Positions 11,646-24,800 of a stretch of DNA of 64,000 nucleotides are shown here, piece by piece. Position 1 is the first letter of the stretch; every line of letters begins with the position of its first letter. Made by a program: the position numbers and the translations under genes. Below the pieces are notes generated by a model. That model made no database searches and had not been told where the DNA came from. It worked only from the letters and a program-made list of their open reading frames with translations. The DNA comes from Ciona intestinalis. Its lineage: Eukaryota > Chordata > Ascidiacea > Phlebobranchia > Cionidae. The stretch covers positions 1 to 64,000 of the forward strand of contig NW_004190426.2 of NCBI RefSeq assembly GCF_000224145.3. The letters run 5' to 3'.

Positions 11646-14230
11646 ATAAAACATGTTTCGAAAATACAGGATTTAAGTGTTGGCAGTGCCCCATCAAATA
11701 AGACGATATAACATGGTTGTTCTGTTTCATCAATATATAGGGGAGAGAGAGGCATAACGGGACACTTTTGTGGAAACGGCCGTGGTGTCGTAAGTATTGG
11801 GAATATTTTAACGAAACTTGCAGAACGATTAGTTTAGTATCTCTGCTCCACATATGACCAAAAACATTTTTGACAAACAGTAGAAAGAACTAGTCATTTT
11901 GTTTTTCCCGAAGGTCCTTTTTTTCCCGTCTTACCCCATGGGTGGGGCTAAATGAAGTTCTATCATATTGAGCTAAAATTAAAACATTAAAAAGTAACAT
12001 ACACGACCCCATCAACTAACTGTTTTATTGTTTGCATTTTAGCAAAACAGTAATAAATATTTAACAGAACATTGAAAAATATTTTAGCAAAAATGGTAAT
12101 AAACAGCAAACAACATAAAGACAAGTTAAACAACGAAACGAACACCAAATAACTTTTAGTATTTCTAAACCTTTACGCAGCTTTATCAGCCTGTATATAC
12201 CAATGCCAACCCCCTTGCAGTTGCAAAAGACTATACTAATATTCAAAGTCAACTCCATTGCAATGTTACAGCGGGTCACTTCATTTATTTGCCCCGCGTC
12301 TGTACTTGACAGAAAAAAGCCCTCACGAAAAACTGGAAGTAAATAAAAGTTTAGGATTCACTGATCTAGTAAGTCTCAACACTAAGAAGTCACCGATAAG
12401 CACTTGTTATTTTTTAAATGTATATAACGTTCAAAAAAAAACACATAAAAACAACTATTTCTTTTAATAAACAACGTGTTTTTAACTTTTTTGTCTCGAC
12501 ATTTTAAAATACCGCTAAAATCGAAAACGTTCATTGACAAGATAGATATCCAAGATAGCTACCAAAAAAACAAATTTATCGCACGATGGCGGATATAGAT
12601 CGTCTAAAAACAATCACCTCGTTTTGCCCCATCACTCTTGCCCCTACATTGGTTTCATACACCTCGTGTATGCTTACAATATAAAACACAAGGTTCACTT
12701 GCTTGCATATTCAAATACGATAATCAAATAGTTGCGAAAGCGTCGGTTCATTTAGATGAAACTTGCATACGCAATTAGTAAAATTAAATGTACCAGCATG
12801 AATGTGAATAGGTTTCTTGAGCCGCATATACAACGAAAATCAAAGTTTATAGAAAACATTCTGTTGACTTTGGCGAGGATAGCTTTGGTGTGTTGGGTTG
12901 AATATCAACATGAAAATGTAAAATGTTAGTTTTTAATGGTTTAATGGCTACAAACCAAGCTATAGATTCTACTTTAACATATCTTTAAACCGTTGAGAGT
13001 CTGAGCTGCGAGGTCTTGGTGTATTAAAGTGTGATGGATCGTCAGTTGTAGTTTTTAGTGGTTAATTTGTGCGGATTTTTCTCCGTAGTTCCCATGACGT
13101 CTTTGGCGTGAAGCGAATATAGTTATTTGTAATGCGAGGCAAGGTTGTGGGATAGCGCGTAGGTGCGGGAAATTTCCCTCATCAATACGCTCCATGGTTT
13201 AATGTTGGTGTAGAATCCACGACAGTTATAGCATGCTTCTCATAGGTTCACCTGTTTTCTAGTCTTACCGCCCTGTACCGAGCCAGTATAAACATACGTT
13301 TCATGTCGAACACAGCCGGACTTTAACCACAGGAAATTGTACAAAAATTTCCTAGAAGAATTTTCCCGGCGTAAGGCCGTGGATTGCTGTGGCGTAAACG
13401 TGTAGTAAGTTAACAAAGTCAGTTTTGTTGCTTAGCTAAAATCGTGCTGAAGTTTTGATAGGTTGAGTGATTTATCCATGGTTGCCACTCCCATGCCCAC
13501 AGTCGAGTTGTTGAAGCTATTGCAGTGTGTGGATAAGCAGACATGGCTTTTGGTTGGTTTGTTTCAGAACACCAACCGAAACTTATTTTCGTCAGACAAG
13601 ACAGTCGAAACTTGTGCGTTGCCTTAATTAGTGGGCGATCTAAGTTTAAATGTTATATTAGGTTGAGGTAAGATGGGACATCTTTTCAATTACTTTATCT
13701 GCTTATTTGGTATAGCATACAGAGAAAGATTATTGAATCATATAACTGTGGCCGCACAAAGCTAACAAAGCATTACTGATTGAAAACACAATACAGTACG
13801 GAATTAATGTTCTAAAAACGGCAAATCACCCTGTGTACCACGGTCTCGCAGTTCTGACTACAGGTTTACCCGGATATTAAAGCAATCATGCTTTGACACA
13901 CATCCTGCACCAATAAGCACATGTCACCGGTTGTTACTAAAATGTCGATTCTTTTAAACGCCGTTTACACTACAGTGTAGCTCGCCTCGGTGTAAAAAAG
14001 AAGAAACCAAGAAACAGCTCCACCCAACGTTGATATTTTTTCGTTTTTTTTTTAGTTGAGCGGGCTTGTTTTATACCTCGCCTCGTTGATCTTGCCCGTT
14101 ATAACGGTTCCCTAATACGCAACAATGGTTTATTGTTGATGTAGAATACAACTCGTCTTTAACATTGTCTTTAGGGCTTATCGCGTCTCTGGTGCGCACT
14201 CGTGTCGCATGGTAGGTTAGTTAAATGAAA
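11646..14230. other. Intergenic; no gene recognised
   Basis: A MITE-like fragment starts near 11738 (GGGGAGAGAGAGGCATAACG, with an inverse-looking end near 11920-11945). A partial family A MITE lies at about 13663 (GAGGTAAGATGGGACATC). An inverted dispersed repeat is described separately at 13454. The remaining sequence is AT-rich with only short open frames lacking splice or codon support. Confidence 0.5.
13454..13560 (+). repeat. Dispersed repeat, partner of 21953-22075 (inverted)
   Basis: The phrase GCCCACAGTCGAGTTGTTGA, then AGCTATTGCAGTGTGTGGAT and AAGCAGACATGGCTTTTGG, is found as its reverse complement in intron 5 of the SLC5 gene. Its class is unknown. Confidence 0.7.
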
Positions 14231-14231
14231 G

Positions 14232-14412
14232 CAATTTATCCTCGTGTGCGACGACGACGGGTTTTTATACCACGGGTGTTCTGTTTCACACAACCTGTGT
14301 CCGCTTACAAGTTACCACGTACGTAGCTTTGTGGGTGATTATTTGAATTTATGAAAATTTGGACAACCCATTAGTAACCACTGGGGTGTAGCAACTTCCG
14401 TTAGGTGTTTTG
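14232..14412 (-). mobile_element. SINE fragment, minus orientation (tail and part of body)
   Basis: It reads TTATCCTCGTGTGCGACG, GGTGTTCTGTTTCACACAAC, GCTTACAAGTTACCACGTAC and then GACAACCCATTAGTAACCAC. This is the reverse of a SINE tail unit joined to the body; the tRNA head is missing. Confidence 0.75.
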
Positions 14413-14638
14413 TTTTATGTTTGTATACACCTTTGCGTATTAAGCATAGTTGTATACCAACAATCGACGTACCCTAATAAGGCGCACTCAATCGTGATAA
14501 ACCTGTCGCTGCAATGTATATAAGACGTCTCCTTCGACGAGTTCCATTACCCGGGTTTTTCCCGTATGCACCAATGTCGGTATACAGCGTGCCGTGGATA
14601 GAAAGATAGCGTTAGCCAGTTGTATAGTAGTGAGAGGA

Positions 14639-14816
14639 AGATTTTGGAAAATAGGCAGGGGTCAATGTGACTTCAATTTAAAATAAAAACAAAAAATATC
14701 GTTTTAAAGTTATATAATAAGGCGCACTCATTTGTTTTGCGATGTTTAGAACCAAATATTTTTGTTTTTATCTCAAATAAAAGTTATATTGACCCCTGCC
14801 TATTTTCCAAAATCAA
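14639..14816. mobile_element. MITE, family B (26-bp TIRs GATTTTGGAAAATAGGCAGG)
   Basis: Left end GATTTTGGAAAATAGGCAGG then GGTCAA; right end TTGACCCCTGCCTATTTTCC then AAAATC. The two are exact inverted repeats over about 26 bases, about 178 bases apart in total. There is no coding capacity. It abuts the dispersed repeat at 14817. Confidence 0.8.
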
Positions 14817-15095
14817 ACTGTACGAAATATTCAAGGTTGTTTTATGAATCTATGAAACTAGTTTAATCGTTTACACTTGCAAACCACAAAACTTCATTGG
14901 CTTTACTATGGTTTAGCGAGCATTAAAAAATAGCACCTTACTATTTCGCAATTTTTTACCTGTTTAAAATATGCTGTTTCTAATTTACATATTTTTAATA
15001 CTTACAAAGCGTAATCGTCTGTCGAATAATTCTGTAACCTTATTTTCCTGATTATTATTAAATGGAGGTCCGTAAAGAGAAAATTAAACAAAGTC
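14812..15095 (+). repeat. Dispersed repeat C, copy 1
   Basis: This is similar throughout to 20403-20725. Shared phrases are GTACGAAATATTCAAGGTTG, TCTATGAAACTAGTTTAATC, TTTAGCGAGCATT and TTGATTATTATTAAAT-like ends with GGTCCGTAAA. It is about 280 bp, diverged and without an open frame. The type of element is unknown. Confidence 0.7.
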
Positions 15096-15418
15096 TATCC
15101 TGACAAAGTGTCCCTTCTTTCCCAACCCTACAATAATATCTTAGGGTGGGGGAAGATGGTACACCTTTTTATATCTTTATATCTCTATTAAATACAATAT
15201 TAACGAATCGTGTTTTTAACTAACAACAACAACCACGCCATTTTAGAATACATAGCGAATGCCTCGTATTAGCTCACGCATCGTGTTTGCATTAATTCGG
15301 TTATTGCGTCATATTAAAAAGTTACGAGAGTTTCAGTTGAAAGCGGGCGGTGTAGACTTAGTTCACTGCTGTGTAGACGAACGCATCATCTGATTCCGCA
15401 GTGCTATCTCCGCGCAGC

Positions 15419-15477
15419 ATTCCGGAAACTCGTCGCTTCATCAAAGCTATTGTCCGATAACAAACGAAGATATGCAT
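15419..15477 (+). repeat. About 58-bp segment duplicated at 16992-17049
   Basis: TTCCGGAAAC, then ATCAAAGCTATTGTCCGATA and ACAA, recurs with few changes just before exon 2 of the SLC5 gene. The two copies flank exon 1. It may be an old element end or a segmental duplication. Confidence 0.6.
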
Positions 15478-15846
15478 TTAATAAAGATATCGATGGTGCG
15501 GCACCAGTAACCGCAGTGCCAACTTATGTTTAGTGGAGACCTGGTTGAAGAATGCAACGGAGAGGATATTAGCAGCAAAACGAAGTCGTTAAAACACGAT
15601 ACCTAAAATTGTAAAAAAAACGTCTTGAATAAAAGTGTCAGGATAAAACGTATAAAACCACCAGTTATAGTTTCGTATATTACGATTAACAACTTCTGTC
15701 AAAACTAATTATTCAAGCCATAGCCACCAATAAGACGTGTCAACGGTGGTTGTACGCAAACTGTTATTATATAAGTTTTAAATCACCATGGTAACCTTTC
15801 AGGTATTCTGGACTTAAGTATTTGTGACGTAATATAACCTATTGTG

Positions 15847-18800
15847 ATGTCATCAACAACAGCAGCCCCTGCATTAGCAGGCAGTACAATGGATGCAAAG
15901 CTCGATGGTTGGGATATAGCGACGATTGTGTTGTACTTTGTGCTTGTTATCGCCGTCGGCTTGTTTGTAAGTACAACACATATTGTGCTTGTCGCTTTTT
16001 CACAACAAGTAATGTCTTTCAACACGTATAACATTAGGCTTTAAATTTGGTGATCGGCGTATTGACGTCAACGTATTGTGATGTCATCGTTTTATGACGT
16101 CATTATGATCATACTCCAATAATATGAATGTGAAATATGTTTTTCTCATGGTCATCACCCTTATATACATTGAACTAACATGCATACGGGCCAACACATT
16201 AGTTTTATTATCGTGTCTTTGTAGAAAGCGATTCTCAAGGCTTAAAGTGGCATACCAACGAAAAATCAAAATTTGTGCAAAAAAATGCTTAAATGTGACC
16301 AAAAGCTATTACCAAAGTTTCAAAGTTTCAAAGTTTGAAACAGATTTTTGAAAAATATGAGTTTCAAACCCGCAAATTCAACCGCTCGAGTAAAAAAAAT
16401 GGGCCGTGGCGCAATGCATGGGAGTTCCCATAAGAAATAATTTCACTCAATTTTGATCGTTCCTTGTTTCTAAAATATCAAAGAAAAAACAAATTTTATT
16501 TTTGATTTGGTATAATGAATCCTCTTTAGGATTATATAAATCATTTTCTTTATAAATGTCAGTTGTTTATGTTGAGCATTAGGTTTGAAAAATTGCTGAG
16601 TCAGCATAATCTGGTATGTAGCTGGGTCCAATCGAAAAATTAAAATATTATAAAGTTTTCATTTCTATTTTTTTAATATATTCACAAAGAAGAGGAATTC
16701 ATCATATTAAATCCAAAATAAAATTTGAATTTTCTTTAGTTTTTTAGAAACTAGAAACGGTCAAACTTCAGTGTCTTTTTTTCTTATGGGAAATCCAATG
16801 CATTGTCAAAACAACCGTTTTTTTTACTCCAGCGGAATTTTTTACGCGATATTTTTAAAAGCTGTATTATTTTAGGAAACTTTGATAAGTCACATTTGAA
16901 CGTATCTCTATCCATACACAAATTTTCGTTTTTCGTTGGTACACACCTTTACAATAGCTGCAGAATATAAAACAAACAAACCCCGCGTTGGCGTTCCGGA
17001 AACACGCCGAATCATCAAAACTATTGTCCGATAACAATGAAAAAATATGTAATTGTCATCAATTGTTCCAAAACTTTTTACAGGCGATGTGCAGATCGAA
17101 CCGGGGAACCATCAGCGGTTACTTCTTGGCTGGCAGGACGATGATGTGGTTGCCAGTAAGTGGTTTTAATTGAAACAGGGATTTGCAATCGTATATAGCA
17201 GTTTCTGCTTAGTGCATCCCAATACTAGGGATGTTGGGTGGCATATAAAATACATAAACCTTCATCCTAACCCATAAGTTACATACAATAATTGTTTTCG
17301 TAGCGGAAACGAGGTGTATGTTACAGAACACAGACGTTATAACGATTGTCGTTACCCCGCCATGCGAGGATAAATAAGTTACATACATTCAACTTCGTGG
17401 TCCACAATGTTAAAAATAAATTAAAACCTGGGATGTCGAATGTTAAAAATAAATTAAAACCTGGGATTGTTGGCTGCTTGTATTTCTCCTACATACGTCG
17501 TAACAACCTCATACGACCGATATATGATTGCATCAGCAACACGCAACATCGCCAGATATAAGTTTAAAGTTTACAATCACATGGATATTGCGCACGATGT
17601 TAAACGCATACGACCACGAGGTGCGCACGCATATAACCAGCCAGGACGGGGCAAGCAAGCACACGTGCAAATAAAGGGACGGTTTTTATATCACAGAACG
17701 CATTCGCTCATAATGTTTACCGGATGGTACAGTTCGTGCGCATTCTACCATCTGCACATGCGCAACGAACATCACGCCACGCCCAGTATTCAAACAGGGC
17801 CTGCAAAAGCGATAGTTATTTCATCATAAAACGTGCCCGGTATTAAGGAAACATTAAATACACCAAATCTCACTGCAAAGAATTACAAATTCCCAGAAGT
17901 GAGAGCTAAAATGCGCGGTAAAATTTCAATGCCAATCTTATAAAATTTAGTAGATTGGAGTAAGTTGGGACGCGGGGCAAGTTGGGATACAGACGTTGTA
18001 TTTGCGAGACACTTTAAAGCCAGATTGCAATAAATTGAATTGCTTTGTTATATGAGTTTACTTATAGTTTTGAAAACTCTGGTCTTCAAATTTGCAAATC
18101 CTAACATCGGTTCGAAAATGCGTTTTAAAACAAACTGGGAACTCTAAATTGAATGAATTATTATTGAAGCATGCGACGCTATGTTTGTGTAGAATGTAGA
18201 CTTTATGGTCCACAGAAGATAATCACAATTTATTCACGCCGTCACGCGTGACGAGGAATTTTGCGCAAACGGAAATTAAGCTGTCAATCTAGAAAACAGT
18301 TGAACCACCAAAATGACCGATGTGTATCTTTCAACACCACATATATATATATTGTATGGATGGTTTTATCTTTGTAAATAACATTAGGCTTAATGTTGGA
18401 TAAATATAAGGCCATGTTAGTTAAACAAGGGGGGTTAAGATTTAGAATAAAAGACAATCGTAACCAACAAACATAAGTTTCGATATTTGGGATTGTCACC
18501 ATTGTGGGAATCGGTTAGTAACTTAACAGTAATTGCTCCAACCTAGTGGTCACTAATGGGCTGTCCAAGTTGCCAGCCAAATGGAAAAACAGCCAACCAA
18601 AAAAAAACAGAACACCCGTGTTATAACGACAGTCGTTGCCCCGCCATGTGAGGATAAATAAGTTACATACGTGGTAACTTGTAAGCGGGCACAAGGTGTA
18701 TGAAACAGAACACCCGTGTTATAACGGCTGTCGTTGCCCCGTCATGCGAGGATAAATAAGTTACATACGTGGTAACTCGTAAGCTGGTACGAGGTGTATG

Positions 18801-21800
18801 AAACAGAACACCCGTGTTATAACGACTGTTGTTGCCCCGCCATGTGTGGATAAATAAGTTACATACGTGGTAACTCGTAAGCTGGTACGAGGTGTATGAA
18901 ACAGAACACTCGAGTTATAACGACTGTCGTTGCCCCGCCATACGTGGATAAATAAGTTACATACGTGGTAACTCGTAAGCGGACACGAGGTGTATAAACA
19001 GAACGCCTGTGTTATAACGACTGTCGTTTTTTCGTGAAATTTATATAAATGTTACATTTCAAAAGGTTGGAGCGTCTCTGTTCGTAAGCAACATCGGTAG
19101 CGAACATTTCATTGGTTTGGCAGGATCCGGGGCTGCCATTGGTTTAGCTACGGGAGCGTGGGAGGTCAATGTAAGTATGACGTCATATTATATACGATCA
19201 GGACATTTGGATATTATGTGCTGGATGTGTCCCAAGATTTTCGTCTTTCCCCACCCTACAATATTCCTTTGTTTGTTTATATTGCAGAAGTAACACGTTC
19301 TGCAAACACCAATCCTTACTGGGCGTTTATGACTTGTAGGGTTTGTGTTTAAATATAAAGGTAGAATCAACTTAAAACAACCACAGACTAATTGACACTC
19401 GAAACAAAATTATTAAAATGTCCCAATATAGATATAGGGTCAAAGATAAAACAGTTTAATTTTTAACCATGTATGATTAAGTTATTGGTTTATTTCAAAC
19501 AATATTTACTGTGTATTTTATATCGCTTATATTTTACATATACAGGCGCTCATATTAATCCAATTGTTGGGCTTCGTATTCGCGCCGATCTACATAACAT
19601 CGGGGGTAAGTCTATGTATTGCTGTATGAAAAGGTTGCAACCCTTTTGATTTACTCCCAACTTTTTGTTTGGTCTGGGGTTTAAGCCAGAGTTGGCTCAT
19701 CACCCCAAAATTGTATACGCACATTCTGTTTTATATGGGTGAGGTCCTACAGTGAGGCACACCATGGGACCTGGGATTTAGACCAAAGTTACCTATTACC
19801 CAAACACCCAGTGAATTTATCCCGAGTTCGTTTATTTATATCGGCAATACGCACCCTTTTCTTTATATTGTTTGCATCAGTACCATAATCGTACAATTGC
19901 ATACTAATGTTTGAGTTACAATGGTCGTATATACGGGTACATGGAGCGATCAAAGGACGTTTAACCGAAGCGTATGCTGGTATGCTGTATGGGTGTTGTG
20001 CTTCTATGTCCTACTATATACGCGGTATCCAAGCGCAGTGCAGGGAAATTGATGCCTTTACCAAGAATTTCCAATTGTAGTTAAAGTAAAACAACAACTA
20101 GAAACACTAAAGCGCGGCCTACTAGAGATATCTCCGTGACTAAAGGAAAATGTTCTTCCACTTTTGCAAATAGGAATGCTACAAGTTTTAATTAAAAAGT
20201 TTCATTATAACCAACACTTACTGCTCTTGAAATATCGCCGGATAGCAACCGCATTGTTCATTACAATGAATCGTTTATACCAAAACCACAGTTTCTGAAA
20301 TGAACAAGTCAACACTTCAAGCAACGCGGTATTCCCCACAAACTGTAGGACTAACTCCACTACCGTTTTTCTTTCCACAAAACTAAAACTAGTTTTATGG
20401 GACAAAATCAAACCGTACGAAATATTCAAGGTTGTTTTATGAGTCTATGAAACTAGTTTAATCGTCCACAATCGCAAACTACAAAATTTCTGCGACTTTA
20501 CTATGATTTAGCGAGCATTCAAAATCAGCAGCTTACTTTTTCGCATTTTTTTATCCGTTCAAAATATACAGTTCCTGTTTTATAAATTTTTGTAATATTT
20601 ACAAACCGTAATCGGCTTTGACGCGCGTTTTATGAAGTCGTGATAATACTGTTGAATAATTCTGTAACCGTATTTTCTTGATTATTATTAAATTGGGGTC
20701 CGTAAAAAGAAAATTAAAAAAGTTACGTCTGACAAAAGAAAAAAAAAAGTAATTTAATTCACATTAATTGTTAGATTTAATATTATATAATAAGATGTAC
20801 ACCAGAACTTATATTTTAAATGTTAAAACAACCGCTATACGTGTTTTCTAGCTTTGTATCACTTACAAGAACTAAATGAACATATGCCGACCAGAGTCGT
20901 ATAAACACCGAGTAGTCCAACTGCCGTCTATGTGTGTCCAAAATAGAGCAAAAGGGGTGACTTTGACTATGGGTTTAAACGAGCTTGTTAAGTTTTGTTT
21001 GTGTTTTCCTATTGTGGGAAGGTGTAAAACAGCTTCTATTTACCTTACCAAACATTTTTTAGAAATAATGTATAAATTTAGCCGCATTAAATGACTAAAA
21101 TGTCGCAAATCAACCGCTTCTAATTCTAATTTTTGACTTTTTTTGACACAGAAAACAAATAACACATGTTTTTTACATTTTTCAACCTTTAAATTTGTTT
21201 TTAGGCCCAAGTTTTTCTGTAATTTACCGAAAAACATACATTTTCCCTATACCTACTGTGTTATTTTGGACCCAAATTACCGTTCAATTTGTGTTTTACG
21301 TAACAATGGGTTGGACTACTCGGTATTTCTATGGCTCTGATGCCGACTATGCATTTGTATAGGCGATTCACGCTTCGTGGGCTCCGTAATGGCGGACACA
21401 AGCGCCGTTTCCTAACGTTACCGGGAAGTTAGCCATGGTATATTGTAACGGACAAAGCAACTGTTCCTATGATACGATCATTGCATTCAACATTTCCATA
21501 TTTGGATGAATATCCTTCATCTAGATTACTTATGGTTTGAACTGACATAACGGCGGGTAAAAGACGCGAGGCTGTATTTATATTCTTAGAACACGGAGCG
21601 TGGAAATACCTGTTTAACCACAGCTTATTGTTCCCAAAAGTGAAACCATTAAAAAACAGTTCAATATTCCATGCTGAGACACTCTTTATAAAATTGTTAT
21701 CTCACTCTGCTTATTATTCTTTAGAATACATAAATATTTTGTTTGTTCAATTCAAAGTTGTTGAAGCGTAACAATGTCGTCTAGGTCGTCACAATGCCCG

Positions 21801-24800
21801 AGTATCTTTCAAAAAGATTTGGCGGGAAGCGACTCCGTGTGTTCATGGCGGTGTTGTCGTTACTTCTTTATATTTTCACCAAAGTTTCGGTAAAAAAGTT
21901 CGTTTATATAACTGTGTGTTGTATAGTTGGGTAAATTAATTTCATGTCTGCTTATCCACACACTGCAATAGCTTCAGCAACTCGACTGTGGGCACGGGGG
22001 TGGCAACCAGGGATAAGTCACTCAAGTTCCCACCCACAGGGATATAAATGACCAAACCAACCAAAAGTCATGTCTGCTCACAGTACAATTAACACAATAT
22101 CTAAACCTTAAATACATCCAGGTTAATTTATATTCTGGTGGTTTGTTTATCCAACAATCTCTTGGATGGAACATTTACTTATCAATGATCGGACTCATCA
22201 TGATCACAGCATTACTCACTGTAACTGGTGGTTTGGCCGCTGTAATATACACTGACACTCTACAAGCAGTTCTAATGATATCAGGCGCAACAGCACTTTC
22301 AGTGTTAAGTAAGTTGGAATAAGGTCTACATAGCTGATAACATGGGTGTCGCCAAGGCCATGCCCCCCAAATGATAACATGGGCGTCGCTGTCGCAGAAT
22401 GGGGGAGGGGAAGGCTGAGAGACCATGCCTCCTGAATTTTGAGTTTACAGTAAGGTTATTGGTAAAAAAACAAAAAAATAATATAATTTACCATTTCGAT
22501 TTATTAAAGCCAAATCACTGAACTAGCCTAAAATACGACGCAGGTAAAAGTTATATTAAAAAAGCATACATACAAGCCTAAATGATAAAGTCTCAATCTT
22601 TAATATGACGCAAATAATCGCAGTGTGAATTGCTATTAATTGCCAGGTTAAACAATCGCTATTATGATGCAATGATTTCACAAAATAAAATAAATATTAA
22701 ACTTTAAAACCAATTTGGCATTTTTTTTCAGGTTTTATCAAAGTTGGTGGTTACGAGGCAATGAAGGAACAATACATGCAAGCAATACCTAACTCAACAC
22801 TACAGGGAAAAACACCAGGTCCATTATAATAGGAATTCATGGATGAATAAATCTATTTATCCTCGCATGACGGGGCAACGATGGTCGTTATAACACGACT
22901 GTTCTGTTTCATGCACCTCATGCCCGCTTACAAGTTACCACGTAGGCAACTTATTTATCCTCGCATGGCGGGGCAACGATGGTCGTTATAACACGGGTGT
23001 TGTCCGTGCCGTGGCATAGTGGTAAGCGCGCTTGCCTGTAACCAATAGGTAATGGGTTCAAGGCTCGACGCTGCTACCATTGTGGGCGTATGCGTCCTTG
23101 GGCAAGACACTTAACGACAATTGCTCCAACCCAGTGGTCACNNNNNNNNNNNNNNNNNNNNNNNNNNNNNNNNNNNNNNNNNNNNNNNNNNCCACAGAGT
23201 AACATACATGGTAACTCGTAAGCTGGCACGAGGTGCTAAACCCGTGTGATAACGACTGTCGTTTTCCGGCCACGCGGGGATAAAGTAAGTTACATTCACC
23301 ATTCATTCACCTGTTCTGTTTCATACACCTCATGCCAGCTTACAAGTTATGACATACATAACTTTGTGTTTAACTTGTAGGTGACATGGAATCAATTTAA
23401 ATGGTAAACCAAAAAAAAAACAGTTTTATGCAGCTTTTAACAACAAACTTAGGAGTTACTTTACAGCCCATTACCCCCAGTAGGTCACAAACACAATTGG
23501 TTCATTACTCCAACAAAAGTTGTTTATCTCATACCCTTAAAAGGTTAAGTTGCCAGTTGCAATATATAATAAGACAGATCTGGTTTCCTTACTGTGGCTA
23601 CAATAGATTCGCCATATTGTTGTTTCTGCCTATACAAGTCATCTCATGTCACTTATACAGGATGTGGTTACCCACTGAACGATTCCTTTGTTATGCTACG
23701 CGAACCAACTGATCCTAACGTACCATGGCCTGGATTCATATTTGGACAAACACCAGCGTCTATATGGTACTGGTGTGCAGATCAGGTGATAATTAATATT
23801 GCTTGAATGATCTGATGAAATATGTTGATGAAACTCAATATTGCTCTCTTGGTTTTGCATTAAAATCAACATGTGTTCTCCACATCAGCGTATTAATAAT
23901 GTTCTGCCCATGGCTCAGTGGTTGGTTTCATGCAGAAGGGTTCAAAACTCGTTGCTGCTACCATTGTGCACGTTTGGGTCCTTGGGCAAGACACTTAACG
24001 GCAATTGCTCCAACCAAGTGGTCACTAATGGGTTGTCCAAATTGTCAGCCATACAGAAAAACAATCACCCACAAAATTACAAACAGAACACCTGTGTTAT
24101 AACGACTGTCGTTGCCCGCCACGCAAGGATAAATGTGACATACAATTTACCTTTGAACTTACCTCATAAACAGGTGATTGTACAACGAGCGTTGGCTGCC
24201 AAGAGTCTTTCCCATGCACAGGGCGCAACCATTTTCGCAGGGTTCCTTAAAACTCTCCCCCTTTTCATCATGGTTATGCCCGGTCTCATAAGTAGAATTC
24301 TATACACAGGTAGTTACATTGGTTAAGTATTCAGCTAATAAAATTCTCATTCTAATAAATTTGTCATGACAAAATTATTAAGTTAACCCATACTCAAGTA
24401 AAAATATTTCTCAATCTTTCATGGTTCGTGGCCTTTCCAAGACACTCAACACCCGTGGCCCCCTGCTTCATTCATTCATTCATTCCTGCTTCAATAATGA
24501 AATACCCTAAATTTATCAAACATATTTACGTCTGTTGTTTAATTCAACACTTTGTACCAATTAACCTTAAAAACAAGCAAAGCCATTAGAAATCTACTTT
24601 ATTTCTATTTTTATAAGGGTGAGGTATTTTACGAGCACTTGGGATTCAAGTCAGACTTGTCCCATTAGCCAACTAATGGCCCACCTATGTGACTTGACCC
24701 ACTTATGTGGTCTGCTTGTACTTCTTAAACAATTTTCTTTCTAGCTGTTACAATTTCTCACTAACATATGACATCATAATACCTTTTATTATGACACAGA

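Noticed and set aside
17467-17829. 120-codon frame in cotransporter intron 2
   Set aside because: No splice sites, homology or repeat of codon pattern; it is probably a chance opening.
22996-23070. A true tRNA gene
   Set aside because: A and B boxes are present, but the sequence continues as SINE body and recurs elsewhere in degraded form; no intact cloverleaf was made out.
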